A stretch of 64,000 nt of DNA. Origin: Paramacrobiotus metropolitanus (lineage: Eukaryota; Tardigrada; Eutardigrada; Parachela; Macrobiotidae). The notes under the pieces were generated by a model. It had not been told where the DNA came from and ran no database searches. It was given only the letters and a program-made list of their open reading frames with translations. This document shows positions 1-12,289 of the stretch, one piece after another. Both the position numbers and the translations under genes were made by a program. Location of the stretch: positions 558,001 through 622,000 of the forward strand of contig NW_026570324.1 of the NCBI RefSeq assembly GCF_019649055.1, written 5' to 3'. Position 1 is the first letter of the stretch; every line of letters begins with the position of its first letter.

Positions 1-1850
1 ACATCGTGGGGACGATGAAGCTGTACATCCAGTCGGCGGAGGAGCTGCTCAGTCTCCCGGTGGCGCAGGCCATGATCAACATCATCAAACCCCCGACACA
101 GCCCGGTCCGGCGCCGCCCACTGACCAGCCGGACTCGCCGCAGCTCTTCATACCCTTCCTGATCGACGTGCGGGTCAGCGGCGGCCCCGATCTGCCGGTG
201 AAGGATTCTCTGGAGACGGAGGAGCGCGACGCGGCCGGTCTGACGCCGCACGACACCCGCGACTTCTCCCCGCCCAATTCGCCCAATTTGGCGCATGTCC
301 TGGGACTGGGCGGCGGTGGGGAGCGGGAACGGGAGCGGGAGAAGGCCGGCGAGCTGATGGAGTTGCAGGTATGTGGAGGAGGCCGGTGACTGGTAAACAG
401 CAGTAGCTTGCGTTCCTGTATTTCTGCAGTGTAGCTTACTAGGGAAATTTGATTAGCTGTACTTTTGGGATTTTCTGATTTTTTTTGGAATTAATTTGGA
501 TCCCACCAATCTGATTAATCATATCTATTGTACCTATTTTTTCGTATTATTATTTTCGGTACATTTATGGTTTACTGGATATATTTTTCATGAGAGTCCT
601 GCTCAGTTCACAGCAAGAGCTCACAACGTTGGTTTCACCGTGTTCAGTGACGGTAGCCGTAGAGTAGTGGCACGGAAGCGCCCCAAGTTCCTTCAACGTG
701 CATCGGTATTTATCATTTACACTTGTCTTTGATGACTCAGCGACCATTGCCTCTAACGAATCATCCAAAATAGCGTTTTACTTCTTTTGGATTTTTTTGC
801 CGATCAAATTGTGTTGGTTAGTCGGTTGGATTTCCTTATTAATAATAATTATATTATCGCATTTATGTCTCTTGTTCTAGTATTTTGGTTTGTCATTAAC
901 ATAAGAATGTCATTGCACTGGTGGAGTAATGTGCTGACATATTCAGGTGGATTTCTGGATGCCGGGGAGTCAGTCGAGCGACGAGCGCAGTAAGAAGACG
1001 GAGGTCATCTTATCCGTGACGGAGACGCCGGGCAGCGTGGCCTCGCGCGCCCCCCACAAGGCCCCGCCCAAGGACATCCCCTCGGTGAAGACCTCGCTGA
1101 AGGCGCCCTTCAAGTTCCTGTACGTGGTGCGGCCCATTACGCAGGCGCAGCCGGGCGGCAGCGCCGTTATCGGCACGGGCGGCAATGTTTTCACGCTGCT
1201 GTACGCTGTCAAGGAGAAGAAGATCCCGCTGATGCGCGCCCTGGCCAAGAAGCCCAAGGACTCCGAGACAAGGACGGTCCGCGAGGAGCCCGTCACGCGC
1301 CTCATCTGCCGGATCAGTAAGCCCCAGGGGACCACCATGAAAGGTCAGTGGAACTTTGCATTAAGTGGAAGTTTGGTTAATCAAACTTTTTATATAGAAA
1401 TGATTTTCTAGTCATAATTTAAATCATTTAATTAAGATTGCTGTTATATTTTTAATATTGATTTTTAATTTTGGTTGTATTCTTTATTACGTGCTTAAAA
1501 CGGGTTCACTGTTATTTGACGCTGATGAGTGAAATATTTGCTATCAGTCAGTAATTAATTGTTTCCCAGGGAAACCATGTGAAGTATTCGTTATTATTTT
1601 GAAAACTAATCAGCCGTGAATGCAGATATAGAGACAACTTCCCCCGAGTAATATTATTACAAATGAATTTAATATTATTGAAATGACGTCTGATAAATGA
1701 TGATGTGCAACGACGAAGAAAAGGATTGGTTTTTCCTTTGCAGTGGCCATCGACGGCTGCGACTGGCACCACATCAACTTCTTCCAGCTGTCGACGCCCT
1801 GGCATTCCACGGTCAAGACCTTTCCCCTGCTGATCTCGCAGCCAACATAG
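1..1850 (+). CDS. PACS: PACS family sorting adaptor, C-terminal three exons (5' end outside window)
   Basis: Phosphofurin acidic cluster sorting proteins are cytosolic adaptors that bind acidic-cluster cargo and route it between trans-Golgi, endosomes and other membranes. Exons seen: from before the window to 368 (frame starts at base 3), 947-1343 and 1744-1850, with stop TAG at 1848-1850. Junctions are phase 0 and then phase 1, and both introns are GT-AG. Recognition rests on the C-terminal PACS domain: LPVAQAM, the stretch GELMELQ running across the splice into VDFWMP, then SRAP...FKFLYVVRP, TRLICRI, and an end AIDGCDWHHINFFQLS...WHSTVKTFPL. These match vertebrate PACS1/2 in order (compare ELMGLQVDYWMP and LIDGVE...VKFFQLAAQWSSHVKHFPI). 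A low-complexity acidic, Pro- and Gly-rich stretch at about 180-340 sits where PACS proteins carry a variable linker. GC is clearly higher in the exons than in the introns. The identity is confident; PACS1 versus PACS2 does not apply to an invertebrate single gene. Confidence 0.93.
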
Positions 1851-1884
1851 ACGGAATGCGGATACCCAGTCCGTGCTGTCGCTT

Positions 1885-2050
1885 GTACATTTGCGTGTGC
1901 GTAATTCCCGTTGAATTTCTTACGTTTACTTTCTTATTCTCTCCCATTAATATCAGGTATTGAGTGTACATTCAGCACGACGGTGAGTGGTTTGTTTGGG
2001 CTGGTAGCGGAATTTTATTGACTTATTTCAGAGACAATTCTAAGACACTT
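1885..2050 (+). repeat. diverged dispersed repeat, copy 1
   Basis: It shares GTAATTCCCGTTGAATT with copy 2 (from 3380). It then has a loose match of the type ACGGTGAGTG-TTTG-GCTGGTA to copies 2 and 3. It starts shortly after the PACS stop codon. The three copies keep the same order of short blocks, so common descent is more likely than chance. The class is unknown. Confidence 0.45.
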
Positions 2051-3354
2051 AATGGCTGAGTGATGAAGATTTTTTTATTACGTATTATTTATTTAGACGG
2101 CATCTGTACAAAAGAATGAAAATAATAAAACATTTGTGGCGCGGATTAATGAAGCACTGCGAATTCGTGGGTCATTTGGTAGAATTAATAGCGATTTTAA
2201 TATGCAGCATTACATCGTCATTTTATATTATCATTTTCGGCCATTTCCGGATTCGTTTTACTTTTATGGCCGCGATAGTCCTTCGATTTTTGACTTCTCT
2301 CTTGTTACCACCTTTTTTTTAATTCTTGCTGGCGTAAATGACGTACAAAAATAAAAACAGGCAAATTTTATTAAAGTAAGTTGCAAATTATAGCAAATCG
2401 TGATTGCGTTTGAATCCGACCGGGTTTTGCCATTGCTCTACGATAATCGTTGTCATGCCGGTGCCGAATCTGCAATGTCTGTCAGTGTGAAATATTTAAT
2501 CTTAAGATTCAAATCTGCAAAGGGAGCACCGGCATTCGCAGTGTTGTGACTGGTGGTGGTTCCATCAAAAGCCATCCTGCTGATAATTAGATACTAATAA
2601 TTTACGAAAGTATAGGCATTTTTTTTCCGTTGTTTTGATTTTTTACGACCGACGTACTCTGTATTGTGTCCGATCCGTTGCATTTTTGTAATGGTATAGC
2701 TTCACTTATTTAATGTATGCAGGGTGGTAAAGAAATCGTAGTGTGATGGTGGTTGAGTTGAAAAAATTTTGGTGCTAATCACATAAGGTGCGCTAATAGA
2801 GTGAAGGGGAAAAGCGTAGCTTTAAGTGAATGTTTTTGCCATTTATTTCGGACATTATTTGTTTGTCGGAGTTTCCCTCAAATTTCAGCTAATTTCGTCA
2901 CTCGAAAGTACTTTTATTTTTTGGGTGGTCTTGTCTTTTCTTTAATTATCACTTGATCGTATTTTCTTCTAATGCTTACGTGAGTTTATTTATTATAGTG
3001 GTTTGGGTTTTTCTTCATCCATATAAAATTTTCTAAATAAAAAAACTCTACAGTACATGGGAAAATTGACTTTAGGAGATGACACTGCTTCTTTGCATTA
3101 TACAAAGATGCCGATTCCTGTTTTCGAAACACACTCACCAAAGAAAACGGCACCGCGGTCGTCCACAAGGAATATCGTAGTGTAGTGTATCGCAGAATTT
3201 TTACTTGCGCTGATACTGGTGAGTTTCAAATTGTCGTACAGCGATATGGGTCAAGTTTGAGTGTCTCGTTTTCTCAACAACTTTTTCTCTGGCGTGTTGT
3301 TTGTATCGCAGTATTCCTGCGCCGGTTTGGTTAGGCAGTCCATTCTAATATAAT

Positions 3355-3700
3355 ATTATGAGTGTGTTTGTAATTCCCGTTGAATTCCTATTTTTGTTTT
3401 CTGGGTTAGTATCGATACCGTACTGAAGTCTGAAAGTAGACACGATGGTGAAAGTGTTTGCGCTGGTAACTGTGTTTTATGTACTGAGTATTTTAAAAGA
3501 TCTTAGGTAGATTTGAGAAACCTACAAAAATTTAAAATTTTGGAATGAGAGATTTTCGTAAATTTGATATTCTTTGTGTAGGCGGTACTTGTTCAAAATA
3601 GGAAAACCATGTTTATGGCATGATTAACTGAGCACTACAAAACCGTATTTATACGCCTGACACCGTTGCATAAATTTCAAAGGTCATTACTTAATTCCAT
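3355..3700 (+). repeat. diverged dispersed repeat, copy 2
   Basis: Shared blocks with copy 1 are GTAATTCCCGTTGAATT and the following T-rich tract. Shared blocks with copy 3 (12290-12610) are GATGGTG-GTG, TTTGCGCTGGTAAC and a terminal CAAAGGTCA. No reading frame and no terminal repeats are visible. Confidence 0.45.
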
Positions 3701-4544
3701 GTTGCAGAGAATGAATCATAAATAAAACCGGAATTCCAGATCGCTTAGTTGTGCAGTCAAGCTGTTTGTAAATGGCACATAAAAACACTAAAGCCGCCCT
3801 TTACGGTTGAATGGTAGGTCGCCAAAAACAAACATATACATAGATTAACTGCAGGGATTTTCGGATAGAACAGCAATGACTTGTGCCCGGATCTTTGGAG
3901 CATTTCCGTGTACTCAAAATTTCCTGGTCCAAATCGAATCTGGTTTTTTTTAAACACCGAAACTGTCATTTTACCAGTAAGGGAATTAATGTGTTTTGTT
4001 GGCCGAAGACTACAGTGCTGCCAGATTTGGTTAGCGGTTGCACAACACAATCGCATACTTAATTTTGTACGGGTACTATTCGCAATCGCGCTACAGTATT
4101 CTAATACAGGAAAAGTGCGTTCAGATACCGTGTTCTTCATGCGGACGAAAAGATTTTCGCGGTGACCTTTCTAGTTGAGACGGCGGTTGCGGTATATACC
4201 TAAATACTAACGTAAACCTTTCGGTGCTAGTGTAATCTTGTTATTTACGATACATAAACCGTCTTGTATTTTGGCGCGCTTTCTTATGAGGAGGATTCTT
4301 AATTTTTTTGTTTAGTACAACACTGGACATTCTGTTTCCTTGTACTCGTTCGTTTTCGGACATAGGTTTCTCTTCAGCTGTTAAATTTACTTTTGACGCA
4401 GCCCGTGTAAGAAAAATAAACATTCGCCAATCAGTCGTAAGATTTCTACCTAATTACCGCAGACTATAATTCCTATCGTAAACCGGCTGGTGACTATGTT
4501 ATAACTGCTGACATTGTAATATTACCATAACACTGACAAATTGA

Positions 4545-4832
4545 ACCTTTAATAAGTATCGTGGTACGAGTGCAAACTATGCACCAGAACAAAACGGCAT
4601 TTACAAAAGAAACACTTCCTCTATGCTATCCTGGTCGGGGATCGTACCCATTACACAAATCGCGTTTCCCCGTTGTATTTGCATAGATATTCGCTGTTTA
4701 AAAAACTCTTTCGCCCGCTTTTGGCCAGTTGAAGCCGCAATACCGTTTCCAACCGTTTCCACTAGCTTTTTAGTACCGTCTCCAAAAGGTCCGTAAATTT
4801 CGAAGGCTGCGGCAACGAAATCGTCGCAGCCT
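4545..4832 (-). pseudogene. 5'-truncated RLE-type non-LTR retrotransposon, 3' end only
   Basis: Read on the minus strand, this encodes the last ~72 residues of the retroelement polyprotein: FVAAAFEIYGPFGDGTKK..., then EFFKQRISMQIQRGNA, then GT...SIEEVFLL and a stop at 4601-4603 (TTA on plus). The frame is intact, although there is no start codon. The same protein end and the same 3' non-coding tail (ACCTTTAATAAGTATCG on plus) occur in the nested copy at 28561-29214, so both come from one family. The insertion breaks off at about 4832, next to an 18-bp hairpin. This is a dead-on-arrival copy, as expected from incomplete reverse transcription. Confidence 0.8.
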
Positions 4833-4878
4833 TAATTGCCATAACACTACATCTGCATTCGTAGTGTTATGGCAATTA
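4833..4878. repeat. hairpin, 18-bp arms and 10-nt loop
   Basis: TAATTGCCATAACACTAC at 4833-4850 is followed by a 10-nt loop and its exact reverse complement at 4861-4878. A third, imperfect copy (ATTACCATAACACT) lies at about 4519, on the other side of the truncated retroelement. The sequence may therefore be linked to the insertion site. Confidence 0.7.
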
Positions 4879-4879
4879 G

Positions 4880-6053
4880 TCCTCGATCTCTCTTCAATGC
4901 TGCATTATCGTTTAACTTTACTTTCGCCACGGATCCTGATACGGTACATATGACAGAGAAAATAAATTTAATCTTTTTAGTGAATATTTTTTTAGTTAAC
5001 TGAAATCAGTGTCGGTATACCTACTGTACTTAACAGTTAACGGTATGTGTACAGCTGATTGACTTATATTAACTCGCGTATTGCTTTTTCATATTTTATG
5101 TGTGCTTGTACGAATACTGGAATTTTTTTAGCCGTTTTCTTTCGTATTTTTTAAGTGTACGTATTTGTATTTTTAAACATGAATACATGATTATGGCATG
5201 ACGGGTCGGCTTCACATTTCGACACAGGACGTAAATAATCAATTTTTGATGATGTGATGTCATTGTCCACACCAAATTTTGCCGGTGTATCAAGAATTCG
5301 CTCAAAACTCGTAGTACGTATGATGGCAACTATAGCTTCACCGCTAGGCGGAAAATTGCATCCTCCATTGCCATAAACCATTACGAAACGGTACATTAAA
5401 AGTTTCGGTAAACAGCAGAATAAATTTTTTTTAAGAACCGAAATTATTTCATGTTTTACGATTATACCTGCTATGTATGGTACGTTCGGTGTCAGCTTGG
5501 GAAGGAACTGCACTGCTCATCTGACTTGGCTGGTTTTCTGTAAAAGTCTGTAAGAAAGACTTCTGCAGAATCCGTTTCACGTCAGTTGGTGGGTGTTTGG
5601 TTTCTGGGTCGTATCTCCATTAAATGTCGATACTTCCGGCCGCCTCTGACATTGGAAAGATTATTTTCTATTAATCTTATGTATCTGTACAAGCTTGTAT
5701 AAAAACAATAATTATCATGTAATCAGTTCTGAAAGCTTTTTTCACGTGAAAAACACATCGATTTACTTCCTTGCGTTATTACTCGTATTTACTTCGCAAA
5801 TTTTGTTCTCACGGTTGTTGTGACATTTTAAAGTTAAAGTTCGGAGGCGGTATAAAGCCAGGATTTAAAACGATTTTAACTGGTAGGCAACTGTGCTAGC
5901 CATACGTGCAAACAATTACAAAAATTGGCCCGAAATCAGTCGCTGCTCAATAAAAAGCATCCACATGTACAGATACAACGAATTTCAGGTGGATATAGAC
6001 TACTGTATGTAGAATTTGCGCTGATCGTGCTGGTACTTCCCTCGTACTTCAGC
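4880..6053. other. non-coding spacer
   Basis: No supported gene. A minus-strand reading frame at 5151-5513 (120 codons) has no recognisable domain or splice context. From about 5935 begins a diverged repeat that recurs at 9595-9770; both contain CGCTGCTCA and AGAATTTGCGCTGAT. Confidence 0.5.
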
Positions 6054-6941
6054 TTAAGGGGAGGGCTATGAGATGAAAGTGGGTCTGGGAAAACATGAAT
6101 AAGTTTAAAACAACTGAAAGAACACTGTTGCTATTGTTATGACTGCAGGCGCAAAAGGTTTGGCTACACAATGGTGTGCTGCGATCTTGTCTGCGCTCTG
6201 TCTAGACAGAGCTATTCAAGAAACAAAGAAAAAACTTTGGAATCAAAAGCTGAATGAGAAAGTTTTTTCGAATTAGATGCAATACACATCGTTAAATGTG
6301 TTTTAGCCTGGAAAGCTTATATTCTCCAACATGTTAATAAAAAATGTTGTTAGTTTACAAAAAAATTGAGAAAAACACTTTCTGAAAAGTGTTTTTTTGA
6401 GTTTACTCAAACACGCTTTGTTGGACTACAGCGGAGTGTCGGTATATAAGCTTTCTAGAAAATAACACATTATCTGATGCCCATTTGGAAAGTGTAGGAA
6501 GTTTAACAATGAAGTTATCGATTTTTAAAGCCCTTTAACTAGTTTTTGGAAAACGTCAGCTGAATGGAGGGCTTGTTGACTGGCCGGCAGCAATGTGTGC
6601 CAGAGCCGGCTACCCATGCCCGCGCTGTGCATAAAGAGATCAGACAGGACATAGCTTGCGAGGGAAGAATGGGTTTGCTCCGGCCACAGGACAGCATTTG
6701 ATGTTCTGTCTGAGATCTTCTGTGGCATATCTGCCATGTGGCTGGCCATGGCTAGCCGATAACATCAGTGCATTTACTGCGCCGCTGCTGACCCGCCTTG
6801 TTTTTTAACTGATAACTTGTGATCACAGTATACTATATCTTATCGGGACACACTCTCTGGAAGCCCGAAAATTTTCCTACAAGCTGATGTTAAAATTTGA
6901 AACATATTAAACGAAAAGTCATCTCATAGTGGTCCCCTTAA
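6054..6941. mobile_element. TTAA-flanked miniature transposon (piggyBac-like MITE), 880 bp
   Basis: The element (6058-6937) is bounded by TTAA at 6054-6057 and 6938-6941. Its ends are imperfect inverted repeats: left GGGGAGGGCTATGAGATGA, right (reverse complement) GGGGACCACTATGAGATGA. The flanks CTCGTACTTCAGC and GGAATGAGCTGTTGG are contiguous in the related repeat at about 9713-9740 (CTCATACTTCACTATGGAATGAGCTGTTGG, in two parts), which acts as an empty site. TTAA target duplication is the hallmark of piggyBac transposases. No transposase is encoded, so the element is non-autonomous. Confidence 0.8.
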
Positions 6942-8139
6942 GGAATGAGCTGTTGGTTGCTAATTTTGATGTAGGCTAAAAATAATTTTGTTGGTGGTGC
7001 TATTAATTTTGTCACTGGTATATATAATCTGCTGAAAAATCGTAGTATCGTGGCTGTAAGCATGCAAACAGAAATTTCGTTGGCACAATATGTTCCGTGC
7101 GATTGTGGTTTTAATTGTCGACATTTTTACATACTTAACACAGTCGTTCACTGTCGCCAGCGAGTTGCATTTTTGCAAAGTGGCGTTTTTTTACCAGTAC
7201 TTTTTAACAGTTAATTGCGAATTACATTGTATTTTTCATAATATTTTTTTTGGTACTGGTACATAATTTCCATGAATGCGTTACTTGTGAAGAGAATTGT
7301 ACGAGTACAATGCACTTTGTATGTGTTTTCCTTTTGCGATATTGCACGTTGTCGCTGTTTGTACTGTTCACGGAAACATGTACATGAATTAAGTGGTAAT
7401 TGTATTTTGGATTAAAAAGATAACAGTACGTCTATTACTTCGTAAACTTGTGGAATCAAAGGTTTCCAAAGGTTGCTAGAGGCTGCAATGAAAATAACCG
7501 GAAGACTGCCATTGTACTACGATACTGCTACGATAATTATATCCGTGCAGAATGTGCAGTGTGCATCTGACACGTTGATTTAATCTTTATTGGTCAAATC
7601 GAACACAAGGCGCAAGATATCGGAACATAATAAAGTGATAAAGAAAAGAGATATAACAGGTAAATCTGACACGTTTGGTTATCTGCAAATGCCTGGAAGA
7701 GGGACTGACGTCGGTGACGATCGCTGTCAAGATGGAGGTGCGACGCGCAGTATGCTGTAGTACACTGCCGGATACCGTGGTTGGTCGCAGCGTTCCAAGA
7801 GAACGCTGCGCTCGGCGGAGATCGATTTGGCGAACAGGACCGGCGGTCTACTGGATACCGAGCTGGATCTGTCCTTGTCTTTACAAACACGAAGGCAAGG
7901 TTGATTTTGAGTTTACTGAACTGTTTTTATTAACAGTATCGACTAGATAGTTTCTTAAATATTGTGAGTCGATTATGCAGGCGATATCTTGGTTTTTACG
8001 GTTGGTACACTGTACTTATTATTGGCAGCAAAAACTGTAGAATAGTCTTACGGTACGGTATCAATCTCCATAGGAGGCATCGGAAATCGTAGTTCTGTGG
8101 CTATTGGCCGATTTAGTTATCATTAGCTTCAGTATGCCG
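6942..8139. other. non-coding spacer
   Basis: Continuation of the repeat interrupted by the TTAA element, followed by AT-rich DNA. The GC-richer patch at 7680-7890 is open on both strands for about 90 codons, but I recognise no protein in it. Confidence 0.45.
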
Positions 8140-8580
8140 TCATCCATGCGATAGCCTGACAGAGGTAAACGCTGTAGTATACGAAGTAGTTCAATTTTTT
8201 ATATTTCTGGTTGTTCATTTCCCTGCGGTATACGCCGGATTTGATGCATTCGAAAGTAATACTGATGGATCGCGGCGTGGGGTGCAGTTTTTTTATAATG
8301 TAGTTCCAGGTAATTTTCATCGATTTGTAGCACTTCGCTAGTTATAGTATTCCATGCATTTCCGCTAATGGCCTGACAGAGTAAAACGCTTTAATACAGC
8401 ATCGTTTTTTTGTATTTCTGGTGGTTTATTTATACCTCGGATAAGTTGCATTAGAAAATATTTTGTAATAGTGTTGGATCGCGGCGTGACAGATATTCTG
8501 CGTGCAGTTTTGTATAATACTGTTGTTCCAGGTAAATTTAACCGATTTGTGACATTTCTTGTCAACTTAACGGTCATAGC
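8140..8580 (+). repeat. tandem duplication, ~220-bp unit, two copies
   Basis: Unit 1 (about 8145-8345) and unit 2 (about 8370-8580) share, in the same order, GCCTGACAGAG, TATTTCTGG, GGATCGCGGCGTG, GTGCAGTTTT, TATAAT and GTTCCAGGTAA. They are diverged by substitutions and small gaps. No coding sense is evident. Confidence 0.65.
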
Positions 8581-8654
8581 TTACATGTATGGCTTCGAAT
8601 TCAAGTTGTGAATTAAGTTTTCTGTTGAATAGCCTTTCGCAAACGCGTATATCT

Positions 8655-8745
8655 ATATGTAGTAGTAAATGCTGATGTAGTAGTAAATGTAGTAGTAAAT
8701 GCTGATGTAGTAATAATACTGATGATATGTAGTAGTAAATGTCGA
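8655..8745 (+). repeat. simple tandem repeat (GTAGTAGTAAATGCTGAT type)
   Basis: Three to four imperfect repeats built from GTAGTAGTAAATG and CTGATGTAGTA. This is a minisatellite-like tract. Confidence 0.75.
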
Positions 8746-8924
8746 AGTTCGAACAGCTTGAGTCATATTACGGTACAATGTAGCGGGTGGCTGTCTGCGT
8801 ATAAGGCACATCCTTTCTCAGCCACTTCACTACGAGCCTACATGAAATATTAAAATTTATCGTTAATAGCACTGATGAGTACTGGTACTGTCATTGACGA
8901 CGTTAACGTTTGTCTTCATTTGTA

Positions 8925-9180
8925 GTGTCGTGGCATTAAGCTGTTATAAGCAAGAAAGTACAGCTTCCTCTTGGGGCGATACGAATTTAAGGCTGTCGGT
9001 TTCGAAACATTCGGCAGTTTTGGTACATCTGCCAAACGATTTGTTAACGAGATTGGGAAGAGGATTTTGCTACAAACCGGCGAGATTCGTAGTCTGGAAT
9101 TTTTGAAACAGAACATCTCTTTGCAGTTCAACGTGGTAATGCTGCTTCAGCAATCGGTACTGTAGAGAACGCTGTTTCGT
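8925..9180 (+). pseudogene. decayed 3' fragment of RLE-type non-LTR retrotransposon
   Basis: The plus strand encodes YEFKAVGFETFGSFGTSAKR, then VNEIGKRILLQTGE, then LEFLKQNISLQ and a diverged end, followed by a stop at about 9163. This is the same C-terminal region as in the copies at 51840-52084 and 56300-56570 (AFETMG/AVETLG; ELGKRL; RQRLSLEIQRGNA). The canonical IQRGNA is eroded here to FNVV. A possible poly(A) signal AATAAA lies near 9220. The copy is 5' truncated and ancient. Confidence 0.75.
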
Positions 9181-10469
9181 TTAACCATAATTAGATCTTG
9201 ATATTGTTATCATGCTATTGAAATAAAAGATACAAGCTTTATGCATGACCTGAGTCACTTCTCCACTAATGTTTGACTACAACCTCTCCACTTGAAACCC
9301 TGAGACAGAATACGGTTTCCCGTTGTTTGCTGTAACTGTCTGTAAATATTTCTTCTGGTTTGCTAGTTGGGGGCCGTTTGTGGGCTTTTGCATTACTGGT
9401 GGATCAAAGCATTACAGTAACGTAGGCACTTTCCGGATCCTCGGCAGCAGCTGTAACGATTACCTACTTGAATATGTCACGCTTGGGGACAACAAAATTT
9501 TTTAAAAATTTAAAAAAATAACTGAAAAGTTACAAACATTTCGCAAAAACGAAAAATCCCGCAGAGCCGGGGATCACAGAAAAACAAGGAAACGTGCGCC
9601 TGAAATCAAACGCTGCTCAGTAGAAACTCTGACAGCAACATTTTAGGCGGACAGTCACCATACAGAATTTGCGCTGATTGTGCTGGTATTTTCTACTACT
9701 TTGCTCATACTTCACTATGGAATGAGCTGTTGGTCGTACATCAAGAATTTGTTGAAAATCGTAGTATGGTGGCTATGTGCTTGAATACCCAGAACTCGTT
9801 GGCAAATCAACTTCGATAACAGGTACCTTACGGGATGGTAAAGTGTCAATGATTAATTTTTTATAAAAACAATCAAATGAACGCATCTCTGAATTGCACT
9901 GCTTTTTGTAACTGAATTAGCCTCAGCTTTAAAAATATTACAGCGGTTAGTTTCGTAGAACGATGGCACCGTTGCGATCAGGAACGTTGTGCTTGGCGGG
10001 TGTTTTGTGTAATACATATGTACGATTCGCAGCATAGGCTCCAGTGCTTAATGAGTATCAGAAACTGTTTTCTTTTCTGACTTTTATTTTTTTCCTACAG
10101 AGTTTCTCGTTACAATATTAAACATACTCTTTGTTAATTATCAAAGTAATTTTTTAGTCGTTTTCAGTCCAGTTTGCCCAGTTCAGTTTAAAAGGGCAGT
10201 ATCACCATGAACATAGGAGCGCACGATAAGTGAAAACATTTTTTATAGCATTGGCATTGGCGTGTATTGGTACCCCTATTATGGGTATGGCTTCTCCCTA
10301 GTCCGTCAAGAATCTCTAGATGGGAACCCGTTATGGCGGTATTCGCGACGACGTGTTTACCACTTTGGAGCGGATAGTTCGTTCGTAAACTAACCTTACA
10401 TGTCCCCAAACACCCCAAACACAAGTACTACTCGCTTGATCGCTTCCCGACTAATGTCGTGTCTCCCGT

Positions 10470-10832
10470 CTATTTCGTTATTGTACATTCTGCATTTCCA
10501 TATACATAATAATCAAACGCCATTAAGCGATACATAGAAATCAGCCGACAGCCGAAATCCTGCGGCCTAATCACCGTGAACGCTTCGGCTTGAATGGGCG
10601 CGTTGGCCGGAAGTTGGAACGTAGTGCTGTTTTCGCATTCCCATGCACATAAATCGATGTTGTATGCGGACGACGTATTTCTGTTGTTTGTGGTCATACA
10701 TTCGCTTGTCCATGCTCTAACTAACCTCTCAGTTATATTTCCGCTAACCGCGTTTATTTTCGGACAGCTGATTTCTTTCGAAATCAAGCCGTGTCGCGGT
10801 CGCCTTCTTCCCCATCCCGGCAATAGCTGCAC
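10470..10832 (-). CDS. uncertain hypothetical open frame, 120 codons
   Basis: A minus-strand open frame that is less AT-biased than its surroundings. It contains CPKIN, CMTTNN, CAWECEN and a tail ending YYVYGNAECTITK, with several cysteines but no motif I can name. No second exon was found, and a splice acceptor upstream is only possible, not compelling. It could be a real exon of an unrecognised gene, an old repeat fragment or chance. Confidence 0.15.
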   Translation of the reverse strand: MQLLPGWGRRRPRHGLISKEISCPKINAVSGNITERLVRAWTSECMTTNNRNTSSAYNIDLCAWECENSTTFQLPANAPIQAEAFTVIRPQDFGCRLISMYRLMAFDYYVYGNAECTITK

Positions 10833-11797
10833 GGCTGCTGGAGATGCAAGTACCTAATTAGTGCTGTAAATAAAATTATGCCGGTAATGCAAGATGACTT
10901 CGGGCCTGTATTTTATTTTTAAATTTATCGTTGTTGCATCGTTACTGATGACAGTTTTCGTAAGTTTGTCAATTTGGTGTTTCTATGACTGTAAGAAAGG
11001 TCATCGCGCGGAGGACTACGATACCGGCTGACAGTGGAGGAAGTCCATGCGTAGAATCCTTAGGGTACTAATCATAATCAAAGATTTAAAGCTGATGGCG
11101 TCTTATGTTGTCACTACTGCCGACACGGCGACACCGGCGTACAATGAGATTTGCTAAGACATTGAGCTAGAAGTGATGTGACAATTCCAGCTCGATCTCC
11201 TAACCAATCTCATCATATGCGCCGTCGTCCAGGGCGGCCTATATGCGGTGAGATTTTGCCTGGCGTAATAAGAAAAATTATTCAACTAATGGATTTTATT
11301 TTGCATGAATTTCTACATAATTACTGTAATTTTATGGAAAAAAAGTCATGCTTTAATTGATTGTTTTCTCCTGTCCGTATGTACAGCAGCTACCAGATGA
11401 TTGTACTCTTTTATGCTTTTACTTACTCGTGCATCAGAGTTTATTACAAAAGTGCAAATAATTGTTATAATGGCTTTGCTTTACGCTTTTGTCCGGTTTT
11501 TTCTACAAAGCCTCCTTAACTTTAAACAAGTTCATATTCGTAAACTGAATTTATGTTTATTGTTTTCGTATTTCTGTTGGTAAATTAAAGTATGTACTGT
11601 ATAGAACTGCTAGAAGTACGTATGCGTCAGACGCATGGAATGCCATGGATCACAGTCACCCTTAAATCAGTTGCTTTTTGCTTTTATCAGCAAGTAAATA
11701 CTTATATATCGCCTTGCACAGGAAATTGTTGCGCTGTTTTCTGGATATTTTTGTTACAACACAACGTAATAATTTTATTTGCAGATTTCAATGTTAT

Positions 11798-11849
11798 GGC
11801 ATCATCGAAGCATGCATATATCATGATATATGCATGCTTCGATGATGCC
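11798..11849. repeat. perfect 52-bp palindrome without a loop
   Basis: The left arm starts GGCATCATCGAAGCATGC and continues ATATATCA; the right arm is its exact reverse complement, centred between 11823 and 11824. The 26-bp arms have no mismatch or spacer, and the symmetry stops abruptly on both sides. It could be a cruciform, a very recent fold-back event or an assembly artefact. Confidence 0.9.
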
Positions 11850-12289
11850 GCAACAATTCTGGGAGCAGACCTTGAAAAGCGGTTCCCGCTTTTTCTCTTT
11901 GTCATGGAACGAATAATTTGTCTTAAGATTTATTAATTATTGTTTGTACTCGTATTCTCGATTTTCGGTTAAGCTAATAACAGTTCATTAAGTTAATTAA
12001 AGCGAGCTGTTTTCGAAAACGAATACGAAATACTTGGCGATATGCAGAAAATTAATCAGTTATCAATGCGAAATAAAGAACCATCCGTGATCGTTGAATT
12101 AGTAAGTAAAGTAGCTGTAAACATATTGATGTACAGATACAATACAACATGTAAAATTGGATACGAGTAGTTAATTAAATTAATTAGGTAACTGGTGCTG
12201 ACTTGCAGCAGTTACCTACTGAGTAAGTAATAATTTGATACATGTACGGTATATACTGGGCTGTCGACGGATGCGGCTCCACATTAATA

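Larger units (their letters stand above)
1851..4544. other. non-coding spacer downstream of PACS
   Basis: AT-rich DNA with only short chance reading frames and no recognisable exon. It holds two of three diverged copies of a dispersed repeat (listed separately). I see no RNA gene and no inverted-repeat element. Confidence 0.6.
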
